Shown in pieces: positions 11,198-21,941 of a stretch of 64,000 nt of DNA. The stretch is taken from NCBI GenBank assembly GCA_905220665.1, contig CAJNAR010000145.1, positions 372,001 to 436,000 of the forward strand, given 5' to 3'. Source of the DNA: Albugo candida (lineage: Eukaryota; Oomycota; Peronosporomycetes; Albuginales; Albuginaceae). Both the position numbers and the translations under genes were made by a program. The notes under the pieces were generated by a model. It was not told where the DNA came from and ran no database searches. It was given only the letters and a program-made list of their open reading frames with translations. Position 1 is the first letter of the stretch; each line of letters starts with the position of its first letter.

Positions 11198-11680
11198 ATG
11201 GTTCGAATGACGTCTCAGAGGTTGGCAATGGTTGGTACCGTTTTGCTTTACTCGACTGCCCAGCACCCAGTGTTGGGTAAGCAATCACAATCAGAACAAG
11301 ACGAATATTATAAGAGACTTGATACTTACACCAAGGCCACTACTGATCGTCTAAAGGGACTTGTGGGAGCTTTGCAAAGCGGTAACGTGCCTAGTTTTCA
11401 TGAAATCGTAGCTCATAGTGTGATTTCTCTTCGAATTTGATCAGATCCTAGTTCTGTGGATACAGAAGATCTGGTTTCGCAGCTAAAAGAGATCAGTCTA
11501 CTCGCGTCGGAAACAGAAGAAGCTGCAATCAGCCTGTCATATAGAAAAACCAATGATAACATGATAGCGAGAAAAAGCAGCCTCGAAAATTACCAAGAAG
11601 AGGAGACATCTTCCAGCTCCGCCTCCCCCAGTCAAAATCGAAAATCAAAAAATAAAAAAAAGAGAAAGATTCTTCGATAA
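11198..11680 (+). CDS. Small secreted protein, candidate effector, copy A
   Basis: Exons are 11198-11381 and 11445-11680, with a 63-bp intron (GTAACG...ATCAG, phase 1), giving 139 residues. The N-terminus has a hydrophobic core LAMVGTVLLYST followed by AQHP, like a signal peptide. The mature part is hydrophilic and Ser/Glu/Lys-rich, and it ends in a strongly basic tail (KSKNKKKRKILR) that could act as a nuclear localisation signal. No known domain was recognised. The intron position and phase match copy B exactly, which supports the splice prediction. Secretion, rapid divergence between copies and a repeat-rich setting suggest a host-directed role, but function is unknown. Confidence 0.6.
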
Positions 11681-12472
11681 TTTCAACTTACACATTGGTA
11701 AACACGGGTTAGACAACTCCGACAATCATGTGTTTTCTTTACAAACCTGAGACTTGGAACAAATCAAGCAGCATGAAATAAACTTATTTTCCAAGATTAT
11801 GAAACATTAGTAACTAATTCTCCCTTCGCGAGATATTCTGAAGTCTGTTCCAGTAAGGCTGCCGCTTATCTGTAAAGCGAGCCTCCCTACGCACTTAATC
11901 GATTCCTTCACTCTTCGATGTAGTCACGTTCCCCTGCATACTCATATGTTATACCATTCGTTTGGCATAATCCAATCAACGAGGTCTGTTGTGCCCTCTT
12001 TTAGCGCACCAATGTGTGATCTTGCTCTGCTTTTGCTCTGAAGTATTATTCTATTGCAATATATCCAACTACCACTGATTGACATATTGCCAAAAATCAG
12101 AAAGATGCAAAGTGCATGTAGAAGAACGCCTACATTATCAAATCTGCACGCTAAATTTCTATCGTCGCTAAGTGCATCATCAACGGCGCCGGAACTGCTT
12201 TGCGATTCTTTCTTTCATTCCTTACCAAAGGTGTCTCTTTCCATATAACGGAAACTTGGCGCACAATTAAGACATAACGTTGACTTCAGATTCCTCCAAA
12301 GTTGTAGCATTCTTCCTGCCTAGAAACGATAGAAGTATACAGGTTTTATTGTACTTAATAAGTTGGGTTTTATTCGTCTGAACTCTCTCATAAAGCAAAC
12401 GTCGCAGCATTAGTTTACTCATTTTTCAATACACTTTCGACCACTCACACCGAATCAAATCAATTAGCGGGA

Positions 12473-12934
12473 ATGGTTCAAATCATGTGGCAAACGTTGA
12501 CAATGGTCGGATCCGTTTTGCTTTACTCGACTGAGCAGCACCGAGTGTTGTCCAAGCGATCACGATCAGGTCGGAATGATGAAGTACAATGGAGCCAACT
12601 ACTTCTTGACACAGTTCAACGTGCATATGACGAAGGTTTAAAGATTGAAGTAGATGAACTCCGCAAGGAAATCTCCGGATTGCAGAAAGAAAACGATTTG
12701 AGTAAAAGAATGAATGAAAACATCAATCACGGTAATGTATCTAACCTCCATTACCCGTAGCCTGAAGTATATTGCTCACTTCAAATACCATCAGATATTG
12801 AAGCTCTGGTGGAACGAATAGAAGCGGCGGCACAACGCTTCCACAATACTAACAAGCTTCAAGCTGACGAGTTACATCCGCTATCTTCCACTTCTCAGTC
12901 TAACCGAGAATCACAGAAAAAACTTCTTCGATAA
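12473..12934 (+). CDS. Small secreted protein, candidate effector, copy B
   Basis: Exons are 12473-12731 and 12795-12934, with a 63-bp intron (GTAATG...CATCAG, phase 1), giving 132 residues. It is a paralogue of the gene at 11198. The signal-peptide cores match almost residue for residue (LTMVGSVLLYSTEQH versus LAMVGTVLLYSTAQH), and both exon 2 products end in a basic KxLR tail. The mature part differs: after a basic RSRSGR stretch it forms a probable coiled coil (about residues 45-85) not seen in copy A. Exon 1 is 75 bp longer than in copy A. HRVLSKR just after the signal peptide only partly resembles RxLR. Confidence 0.6.
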
Positions 12935-13378
12935 TCTTTATACCTCCACTCTCGTCAACACGTATTGGGCACCCGTCGAAAAAGCATGTTTTCACAACCT
13001 GCTCTAAAATTGGAAGATATTACATAAAATATACTCACTCTTTCGAGTTTATGATATCTTAGGAACCGATTCTCATTGCGTTAGTTATTAGAAAGTCTGT
13101 TCCACCTTCAGCTACCGCTTTTTGGTTTCGCCACACTCCCTACGCAATGCCTTGTTTTCCTCTATTGCTCAATGTAACCACGTTCCCTATTACATTCCCA
13201 TGCTAAACTGCTTGTTTGGCATAATCCAATCAGTGCTTTGTTAATAATCTAATTCCAGATTCCAAAAACTTCTTTTGTTATCAACTCCTTTTAGTTCACC
13301 TATAGTTGCTCTTGCTCTGCTTTTGCTGTGAATTATCATTCTATCGCAATATAGCGTAACTACCACTGATTGACACTT

Positions 13379-15620
13379 CTTTAGACAAGAATTTACAGAG
13401 GAAAGTTGTCAAGGATTGTTGCGATAATTCTGCTCGTCAACTTCTACTAAGGCGATGAGGGGAATTCAGCACCGACCTTCATCTTCTCTGAGCAAGTGCT
13501 CCTGTAGCCTCAGACCAATTTTATCTAGATACCCTGGAATCTTTGACAATCGCGGCTTCTCGGATTCTTGAGACGCCAAATCGGTTTCGGTCGTATTGCT
13601 TTCCCTGCTCTTTTCCAAACAAATCGAGCACCGGTAAATACTAATTCACGAGTACGGATAAAGGAAACACCGAACAGAATTATTGAGGTTTTGTATAATG
13701 CCAAACAATCCGGAAGACACAAATCGTATAGAGAACGACGCCTCCATTATCAAATCTACAAGCAATATTGCTGTCGTCACTAAATGGATCATCAGCGGTG
13801 TCGGAACCGCAAGATTTTGCACAGTATTCAATGGCGACATACTATGAGGTATTGAAGACGTGACACATGTGTTCGAATGCCAGCGGTGCAGGGAATGTAA
13901 TACAATCAATGTAGACACATACAAGAGATAGGGATTGATATTGTACTACCTATCATCTTTGTCCATACTCAGATAGCGGCGAGATAATGGTATAAAGTAG
14001 CAGGTCTGACTCATATAGGCTGGGATCATCTTTGATTCGCAAGGTTGAGTGTTTCCGTAGGTCGAAGTGTGTGCACTACCGTAATCGCAGCAAGTTGGCG
14101 CTATGGAGTCCCAAATGCAAGTAGAACCAGAAATGAGCTCAATTTCCACTGTTGGCGTGCAATAAGCGCGTGCGGAATTCGCATCGTCGATCCTTGCGTA
14201 CAAACTCCGAAAACTCTACGGTAGAGTTCAAAGTTTGCTAATAGCAAGACTATAATTGCGTTTGTGTCAAAGCGCAGGCCATGTAGGATATATCGTAACG
14301 CAATATTCCGCTCCAAAAAGAGTAGAAGCATTACTGTTCCAACCGTGAACGTAGTCAAGCATTACGCCTTTGCTGCTCTAAATGGTGTAGCTCATTGAGC
14401 AAATGCAGGACGAGATAACGTTTCGATGTGTATAAAGCTCGCGATTTAAGCAGCGTTATCGGTTGGTCCTTCGTCTCCGCCTTGATTCCATCGGAGAATA
14501 GCGTACATTGTATCTAGAGGGTCACCAGAGATTCATGTACATGTATCGATACAACTTTGGAACTCTAATTGCGCTCAAGACACCGCCTTGAGCTCAATAT
14601 ATTTTGCAATTGATACCGCTGGGTGCTGCAAAGTGGCTAGCATCCTACAACAAAACTGCTACCTTCACGAGACAGGGTCTTTCGCTAGTCATCTATCTCT
14701 TGTGCGTCCCAAACAATAAAGCAGGTCTAGAAAGCGAAGTTGGAGGCATTAAATCCCCACGGTCGCCAAAAGCTGCATGCTGATAATATCTGTTTGCAAT
14801 CACTTCGAATTCACACGATGCATCCCACCTCCGAAATTGCGAACTCGTACGCTTGTCACCCGAAATGTGATATGTCTTGGCTGAGATCGCACAAGCAATC
14901 ATAACACGCTTGAAATGTTCAGACACTCAAGAAGAAAAAATAGGTCCAAGAGTGCATCATCCAACAAACCGCTCGAAAGTGCTCTCCAAATCGAACAATT
15001 CGGTTGTACATACAGAAGAGCTTTCACGGTCAAAGTCATAAAGTTCTCGCTCCTCACGGAACAATTTCTATTCCATAATCAAAGATATTGACATCAACCA
15101 AACGTTTGGACATCGTACTAAATTCAGCAAAAAAAAAGAATAAGAAATTCCTTCATTGGAAGAATCCTGGAAATGGAGCTGATCGTAAATTTAATGAATT
15201 CCTGGTTTCTCAGTGTCTATCCTTTGATCCACAATTTTTCGGTAATTTCCTTCTGTTCGATGTCGCAGTATATAGCCTTTGCTGAATATATCGCTAATCA
15301 AGCATTCTTCTTTATATCGCAAGACACTACAGTGGACCACCGTGTCTTTGCGGCCCAAGGTAGAAATCCAGTTTTCATCGCAAGGAGTGGATCGCTGTAG
15401 CCAAGCCTTGAAGCAGATACACCAACACCTCATTCAGCAGTTCTTCTCATTGATACGACTCAGCATTTAAAACAGAAATTTCGAAATAAAAAAAGTTGCA
15501 TCGAGAATTCTCTGTGGTGAGCTTCCTTTCAGCTTTGTCGACGAACCTCTATCAGCTTCCTATCGGTTCCCATTCGACTCCCTTTCCTTTAAAGTACAAT
15601 CCGAAAGCAGGCCATTAATA
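13379..15620. other. Repeat-derived intergenic region
   Basis: 13379-13690 is extra DNA relative to the other tandem unit. Around 13853-13908 (plus) the frame reads EDVTHVFECQRCRE, resembling the Cys/His tail found after LINE reverse transcriptases, with stops around it. Other frames (13946-14358 minus, 14693-14926 minus, 15088-15433) have no assignable motif. No intact gene is supported. Confidence 0.3.
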
Positions 15621-15915
15621 ATGGATTTCGCCACGTTCAGGCGAATTCGACTTTGTAAGTTACATTTCTGACCGTCTTGGAGCTTGACGATTGATTACGA
15701 CTAAAGTGCTCGCTTTTTGTGCTAATGTGACGCTCTCTGTTGCCCTTATTGGACGATATCGTGTTATGGGTCTGTTCATAATGTGACCACTCACAAAGCT
15801 ACTTTCTGCTTATTCAGTGGTTGTGATTAAGATCTACTTTGTGTACACCGATGGCGTGCTGATAAACTCACAAGTCGCTCGAAAAAAGTTTGATGTCGAG
15901 CAAATAGCTCAGTAA
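15621..15915 (+). CDS. Predicted 43-residue single-pass membrane protein, two exons
   Basis: Exons are 15621-15654 and 15818-15915. The intron is 163 bp (GTAAGT...TTATTCAG, phase 1). The product has a short basic N-terminus (FRRIR), a hydrophobic segment (LLVVIKIYFVY) and a charged C-terminus (ARKKFDVEQIAQ). This layout is typical of very small mitochondrial or ER membrane subunits and assembly factors. I do not recognise the family. It converges on COX6B with only 44 bp between the stops. The consensus donor and good acceptor argue for a real gene, but the small size makes it uncertain. Confidence 0.4.
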
Positions 15916-15959
15916 GTCAGAAATTCCTTTATTACCCATAATAACAATTTTTATGGATG

Positions 15960-16300
15960 CTAAATGCCCGCGAATGTACATTCTTCGCGTTCTTCGTTCC
16001 ATCTATCAGTCTATCTCGGAAATAAATAGATGAATACGAGGAAATCGACGCAATTCATCTCGTACCCAGGCGGAAGGACAGATGCTTTTTGCCTGCTGCC
16101 AACGTGTTTGGCAAATTTCTTCATCGTCTTCGTGCTCTTTCATACAGCGAGCGTATAAGATGTATTTCGCCCTAATAAAAAGAATGAGTGAGTCACTCAA
16201 AAGTCACTTGACTGGTTTCTCACCAGCAGTGTTGCGCTTGATTCTGATTAGGAAAGCGCGGGTCTCCCGGAGTCGTTCGAAAAGGCTGCTCTTCTGACAT
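15960..16300 (-). CDS. COX6B: Cytochrome c oxidase subunit 6B (COX6B), three exons
   Basis: Exons are complement(16224-16300), complement(16066-16171) and complement(15960-16010). The introns are 52 bp (GTGAG...ATTAG) and 55 bp (GTACG...GATAG). The spliced protein is 77 residues. It matches COX6B along its length: an N-terminal DPRFPNQNQ stretch, HCW followed by a Cx9C pair, a Cx10C pair ending CPSAW, and a C-terminal WNEERE...TFAGI. The four cysteines form the two disulfides of this intermembrane-space subunit of complex IV, imported via the Mia40 pathway. The protein is not visible in any single frame because the exons are tiny. The residue after CPSAW usually reads Val; here it is Thr at the exon junction. 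Confidence 0.85.
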
Positions 16301-17070
16301 GCTTTACTAATTATACAACTGATGCAACACAACGGATATGTAGTCTACATTACTTTAGTATTTCACACAACTTGTGGTAGGATAGTGTAAGAACACTATA
16401 AACGGGATTCTAATGAATAGGCCCAAAAGCGGCCGAGAATTTGACATCAGCGTGATGTCCAACAGTCGGGGTGTCACAACGCGCAAACGTGATTATCACA
16501 TAGCGATTCAAATGTGGCGGCGCACGATATCTTCGCTGCAATGTAATTCTATGGGGTTCCAATTGCTATGGCAATTTCAAGGTTTTAAAAATCCAAAGTG
16601 GTGATCATCTAAAACTTGTATGCATCCTGATGTTTTACGGTGTCCGGAATGTTGATCAAACAAATAACTGGAGATATTCACAATGTGATACTTTGCCGAG
16701 TGTTGCATCAATTTAATCGCGTAAATTTTCCAATGAACAAGGTTTTGAGAGTGATGATCAATACGAATATCGCCGGACTTAATGCTGCAACTGGTTGAAG
16801 TAACAATAGAATTTCACCTCTATTTTGGCAGAAGGAAACGAAGGCCACGGGATTTCATTCTCTATATTGATCTCTATTTGTGCTTCTCGTCATTGAGAAT
16901 TCGTCGCTCCTCATACTTTGGCAAGATGTTCGTCGTATGGAGGAACAAAGGCTTGAAGCGTATATGAGATCATTTATCGCCAACTGCCAGCGCTGAGGAA
17001 GATTTTGTAACGAAAAAATTGTTGTAAATTTGATTAAATTTGATCGGCAAGTTTCCATGCCGCAAGATCG
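16301..17070. other. Intergenic, no supported gene
   Basis: There are only short frames (about 61-71 codons) with no motifs. Both sides are minus-strand genes, so this should hold the COX6B promoter and the 3' flank of the coiled-coil gene. Confidence 0.35.
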
Positions 17071-18823
17071 CTAATGATTGATTTGATTACTGCAATAATT
17101 TGTATTCCCTCCGATCGTTTCTTTGCTGCATCGTCGTGTAGATTCGTTGGAGATCAATCTGGAACGACGATGAGAATCTAGTTCGCTTTCGCTGGTATCT
17201 GTGTATTTGTCGCGACGTGTGGTCGGAAAGCATCGAAGCGATTGTGTGTGTTCATACCCGGAGCTGGATAATTCACCTGGATCATAATTGATCGTTTCGT
17301 TATGTTCGGGAATTCCGTTCCTGTTGTCGCATTCACACTCTTCGGAATGAGTCACTGTGGTTCCGCTATCATGGAACGGAACGAATTGCTCCATGTTTCC
17401 AGTCTCCTTCTGTAAACACTGCAATTGAATTTCGAGTGCTTCTCTTCTGATGGATTCCTCTTGTAAATAATTTTCCAAAGTCTCTACTCTCCGAGTGAGT
17501 TGCTGTTTTGTGAATTTCGTTTTTTCATATTTGGCTTGTAGAACGTTCTACACGGCAAGCATGAGTGAAGGATAATTTTAGGAGAGGTTGTGACGTATAC
17601 ATGTGCCAATCGTAAGTTCTCATGCTCCAAACGCCAGTCATAACCTTGAGCAAGGCGTGACACTAGCGGAATATTCTGACGACTGATAGTTTTCGATGGT
17701 CGAGACAATGGACGGAGACCAAGTCGATTGAGACATTCTGCATTTGCGGAAATCATACTCTCCAATACACGCTTCATATCGATACATTCCGCTTGGAGGT
17801 GATCTAAATGTGTGTCCACAAACGCTACATTCGGCAAACAAGCTCCAGAGATTTCCTGAGAGGATGGCGGACACGTTTCCTCCATTGGCGGGCATTGAAA
17901 CTCACTCGACTACGATGGAAGACTGATAAAATCATAAATAAAAGGTAAGGAGCAAAAAATACCTCGGCGGTAGACGCATAAGAGTCCAAGGTATACTTCC
18001 CTGAACGAGAAGATGTTTCCTTTCGCCGCATCAGTGGACGTCGACTATTGATAGAGGCGTTTTCCCACACACCGCTCTGTCTTGTACTCATAGATGCAGC
18101 ATTCTGTCGATCTGACTCCCTATAAAACTGTCTCCCGGAGCGTGATGATGGCGATTTTTCAGCACAGACGGTTGAATACGCGTTTCCATTCAAAGTGGAG
18201 ACCGGGAGGGATGACTCATGCTGAAAGGTGGGATTATCTCTTCGCTTTGAAAATTGTGAGAGTTCAGAGGCGTTTTTCGTCTCTTCTTCATAGTCGCTGG
18301 TGTGTATATGTTTTCTCATTGTGACTTGCTCTGGAGACTCGGGAGATAAATCGATGATTGTGAATCGGCCTTTTACTTCCATTTTATTAGATTTTGCGGT
18401 CATTTTCTCCCCGTAATGCAATCTTCGCCGATCTGTTCGCTTTTCCTTGGGCTCTTTTCGTGGAATTGATCGAATGGGTCTCGTTCGGTATTCCGCGCAG
18501 CAAAATGATTCTTTCTCAGACATTTTCCTGCCGTTTACAGGCAGAGTAGAGGCTTTATTGTCCAATAACTGTAGATTATTTGCGAATGATGTATTCTGAT
18601 TGGATAATTCAAGTTGGGTTGGCAATTCCATCGTAGGTATCGTCATTTGTGGCGATTGTGAGGGAGAAAAATCTGTCTCAACTTTTTTTTGATTTCGAGA
18701 TACAATTACATTCAAAATAGGGGTTGGAGGAGAAAGGTTATTTTGCAATGGAGCGGAAGAGTGGATGGAGAAGGAAGTATTCTGATAGAAAGGGACCGAT
18801 AAATGGTTCTGTGGTACGGTCAT
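17071..18823 (-). CDS. Unknown protein with C-terminal coiled coil, three exons
   Basis: Exons are complement(17963-18823), complement(17601-17909) and complement(17071-17547), with two 53-bp introns, both phase 0. The product is 548 residues. Residues 1-285 are low-complexity, Ser/Thr/Asn/Arg-rich and probably disordered. Exon 2 and the start of exon 3 form an amphipathic helical region and coiled coil (LEHENLRLAHNVLQAKYEKT, then TRRVETLENYLQEES). The rest is polar. No catalytic domain was recognised. The frame remains open about 45 codons upstream of the ATG at 18823 without another ATG, so a 5' exon may be missing. A cytoskeletal or scaffold role is only a guess from the coiled coil. Confidence 0.6.
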
Positions 18824-19136
18824 CACAAGATCAGCGGTATACCGTGCTGACTGCGGTACGAAGCGACAGGCTTGCTCGTGAAAACCGGTTAAGCTCCAAG
18901 TCGTGTTCTGAGGAAGCGAGTCAGTATGATACGAATCTCGATTCTCTAAACAAGTGGCTATAGTTTTCTAGACGGGTACCCAATCATCGAGCAAAATGGA
19001 AAGTTCGTTTCTTCTATAGGGTATTTATAGACTTGAGTGTGAATCAGTGCAGAGAGTTAAAACATGACTTGTTTCTTTTTTGAAGCATGATGCAGGAAAT
19101 GCGACACTTATCGCTCATGATAGATAGAATGTACAC
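18824..19136. other. Intergenic, with an open frame upstream of the coiled-coil gene
   Basis: 18824-18960 is open in the frame of the downstream coiled-coil gene and may be part of its first exon, with AG acceptors near 18925-18970 on the minus strand. The rest shows nothing assignable. Confidence 0.3.
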
Positions 19137-19488
19137 TCATATATATTGGCTGTTCAAATCAGTTTCGGGAGACAAGAAAGTTTGCAGATTGAATAGTCCC
19201 GTAGCGCTTACATTATGTCTCGCTATGGTGTGAGTATACTGAGACCACATAAATGCTACTAAGTGAAGTAAAGAGAGCCAGATTGCTGGCAATTGCACGG
19301 TTTCTGTGGCATCGTTAGATATCATAAAGTGGTGAATACTCGCTAAAGAACCTAAGCCCACCGCATTCTCATTAAGCGAAGACTTCTGTTTAGGGTTATT
19401 TTACATTCAGTACCGTTCGAGAGGACGGTTCAATTCAAATAATTTCTGGTACTACATCACTTACCGCACCTTTGAGCGCCTTTGCCAT
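19137..19488 (-). CDS. Small predicted membrane protein, two exons
   Basis: Exons are complement(19465-19488) and complement(19137-19385), with a 79-bp intron starting GTAAGTG and ending CTAAACAG (phase 0). The product is 90 residues. The first exon encodes only MAKALKGA. A single hydrophobic segment (LPAIWLSLLHLVAFMW, about residues 42-57) suggests one membrane span. I do not recognise the family. A further intron (GTAAGCG...GAACAG) could change the last 20 residues. It is divergent from the NEK kinase gene, with 303 bp between start codons. Confidence 0.4.
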
Positions 19489-19791
19489 TGCCCACTTTTT
19501 TGAGTTGCGAGAGTTACATCAAACGAGCGCAGGCGACATCGTACATTCAAATAACAATAACAAAATTCAAACATTATTCACGTAATTTGATACGTACAAG
19601 CCAATCGACGTTCCATCGACTCGCAACTAAATCATCGCATCTCTTGCGACCTGTACCTTTCACAATAACGGTTGAGTCCAACACGTGGTCGCCAAAAAAA
19701 TGTATGATCGTCGTGCTTACTAGAAGTCATTGTTGATGATTGATAATGTGGTAGTACAGAAACTGGCAAAAGCTGATACGAAGGTAAGATT
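19489..19791. other. Intergenic between divergent start codons
   Basis: This is 303 bp separating the small membrane protein and the NEK kinase. No supported ORF was found; it presumably contains both promoters. Confidence 0.35.
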
Positions 19792-21810
19792 ATGGAAGCG
19801 TATGAACAAGTTCGGGTCATCGGAAAAGGATCGTTTGGAGTGGTCACTCAAATCGTGCGAAAATCTGATGGAAAGGTACTACCAAATTTCTCAATTATCA
19901 GCGTGTCTTAATTCTTTCATCATTAGGCGTTAGTGTGGAAAGAAGTCAATTATGGTCCAATGAGCGAGAAAGAAAAGCAACTGATTGTTAGTGAAGTGAA
20001 TATTCTTCGAGAACTCCGTCATCCGCATATAGTGCGTTATCTGGATCGCGTAATCGACAAACAAGCGACTAAAATATATATTGTAATGGAATACTGCGAA
20101 GGAGGAGATTTAAGTCAGTTTGTGAAGCGGAAAAAACGTGAAGGGTACGTGTGAAGGCTGCTTCAATAGGAGTGAGAGCTTACGGGTTGTTAGGTCGTAT
20201 ATTGAGGAAGGATTTATTTGGCACGTTTTCACTCACATCTATTTGGCACTTCGAGAGTGTCATCGACATCGCGAAGGAAATGTTGTTCGACCGATCTTGC
20301 ATCGAGATATAAAACCTGGCAATATATTTTTGGATAACAACGTATGTGGTTTGTCGACAAGTGAATATGTATATTAATTGAGAGAGCTTTTATAATGCAG
20401 GGGAATGCAAAGTTGGGAGATTTTGGCTTGGCTAAAGAGCTCACGAGTGAGTCTCGATTTGCACAAACAAATGTCGGCACACCGTATTACATGAGTCCGG
20501 AAATGGTCAACGAAATGACGTACGATGAACGATCTGACATTTGGGCCTTGGGCTGCTTGCTGTATGAAATGGCTACTTTATCGTACGTAAATGTATTGAA
20601 GCATCACGTACCACTTGAAAGCTCATACTGATCCTTGTAGACCGCCATTTGACGCAACCAATCAGCTGGCTCTTGCGAAGAAGATCAATGCTGGACGCTT
20701 TGCACGAATACCCAGTCAATACTCGGAAGGTTTATTCCAAGCAATTCGATGGATGCTTCATCGTCAGCGTTCACGACGTCCTCGAGTCGAAGATTTAGAA
20801 CGAATTCCACAATTACAACAAAGATTACGGGCATATGCAGCAACTAATCCGGCCTTATTTCAGAACTCATCATCATCCACCTCTTCCAGCGCTTACTCTC
20901 CAGACATCCAGCAACTACAGGCTACTTATAATCAGAAAATGAAAGAACTGCTTAGTATTGAGGAAGATCTACGACGGCAAGAATCAGCTCTTGCTGCACG
21001 AGAAAAGAAACTGGAAGGTTTGTTTACATGCATTCCTTGAAGTATGATGACTTAATTCGTAATCTACTGTACGTGTCAATAGAATCAGAAGCAGATTACG
21101 CGCAGCGAGATGCCGAGTTACGAAAACGAGAGCAACTGTACGTATAAACCGAGCCGATTTTTGTATATATTCATCACCATGAAATTTTTGGCAACTGAAT
21201 ATAGCCACCTCTGAATATGTTGTTAGAGCTGAAGCTGTGTCAAGAAAGTTGCGGCACAGTTCTACGAAAGAATCCTCTCCGACGACCTCCGATTTCTCGG
21301 ATCTAAGTGATGAGAATAGTATGCCATTTAGTCATCATACTAGTTCCAATCAAGTTGTGTGTAGTCCTGTACCAGGAAGAGGGCAATGCGAAATGAAAGG
21401 TGCTCAGGCTCAATAGCGATTCTCTTTTCTAAGGACTCACGCGCTGTCTCGCACCTTTGATGATAGAGGCATCCACAGCAGCAAATGGATACAACAGCGT
21501 GAAGAGGGTTCCTACTACTTTTCCAAAAGGCAACAGAGATGTTGCGAGCAGTCCCTCCATTCCGTTTCCAGGAGGAAGTAATCGGAGAAGAGCTTGCTCG
21601 CAAAAGACGATGGGTTTCCACACACCCGTTGTACATTCGTCACCTTCACCGAGCCGTCCTGTTTCCGTTACCTCTTTCCGATTGAATTCTCCTCACATTA
21701 TGTCTTCAAGCCGTGAGCAAGTAGTAAATCTGGTACGTTTTTCATAACTGTGTGCTTTCAAAGTCTAATAATGTTGTTTGTAGGTGAGAGGATTATGGAG
21801 AAAAGGATGA
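19792..21810 (+). CDS. NIMA-related protein kinase, NEK2-like, nine exons
   Basis: Exons are 19792-19875, 19927-20144, 20194-20341, 20401-20582, 20641-21017, 21083-21137, 21227-21399, 21467-21732 and 21784-21810, giving 509 residues. Introns are 49-89 bp and every junction keeps frame. The N-terminal kinase domain (about residues 1-265) has GKGSFGVV, the lysine in [28 protein letters not shown] and GTPYYMSPE. The spacer before HRD (ECHRHREG) and the [16 protein letters not shown] stretch are NEK2-type. All catalytic residues are present. A coiled coil (about 310-385) and a Ser/Pro-rich tail follow, as in NEKs that act at centrosomes or basal bodies. Exon 8 could start at another AG, but that would make a 34-bp intron. 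Confidence 0.88.
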
Positions 21811-21941
21811 GAGTTGGATACATGTGCGACTTTTACAAATACATTATTGATTGTGCAACAGTGTGTACATTATGTAGAAGAGCTTAAATTTGAAATTTTG
21901 ACGGTGACGTGCGACTGGTGAATGTTGACTCTGTGCTCATC

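Larger units (their letters stand above)
10985..13378. repeat. Tandem duplication of a unit of about 1.3 kb carrying two paralogous genes
   Basis: Unit A (about 10985-12082) and unit B (about 12260-13378) align along their length. The shared blocks are the upstream region (ACGTTGACTTC..., TTATTGTACTTA...TTATTCGTC), the coding regions with one intron each, and about 400 bp of 3' flank (TTTGGCATAATCCAATCA, then CTTGCTCTGCTTTTGCT, then CTACCACTGATTGACA at 12068-12083 and 13362-13377). Divergence is considerable, so the event is not recent. Homology seems to resume at 12095-12200 versus 13705-13810, implying about 310 bp of extra DNA in or next to unit B. Confidence 0.75.

Noticed and set aside
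21400..21433. Alternative 34-bp intron in the NEK-like kinase using TTTTCTAAG
   Set aside because: It is shorter than any other intron in the window (45 bp minimum); the 67-bp version (21400-21466) fits better.
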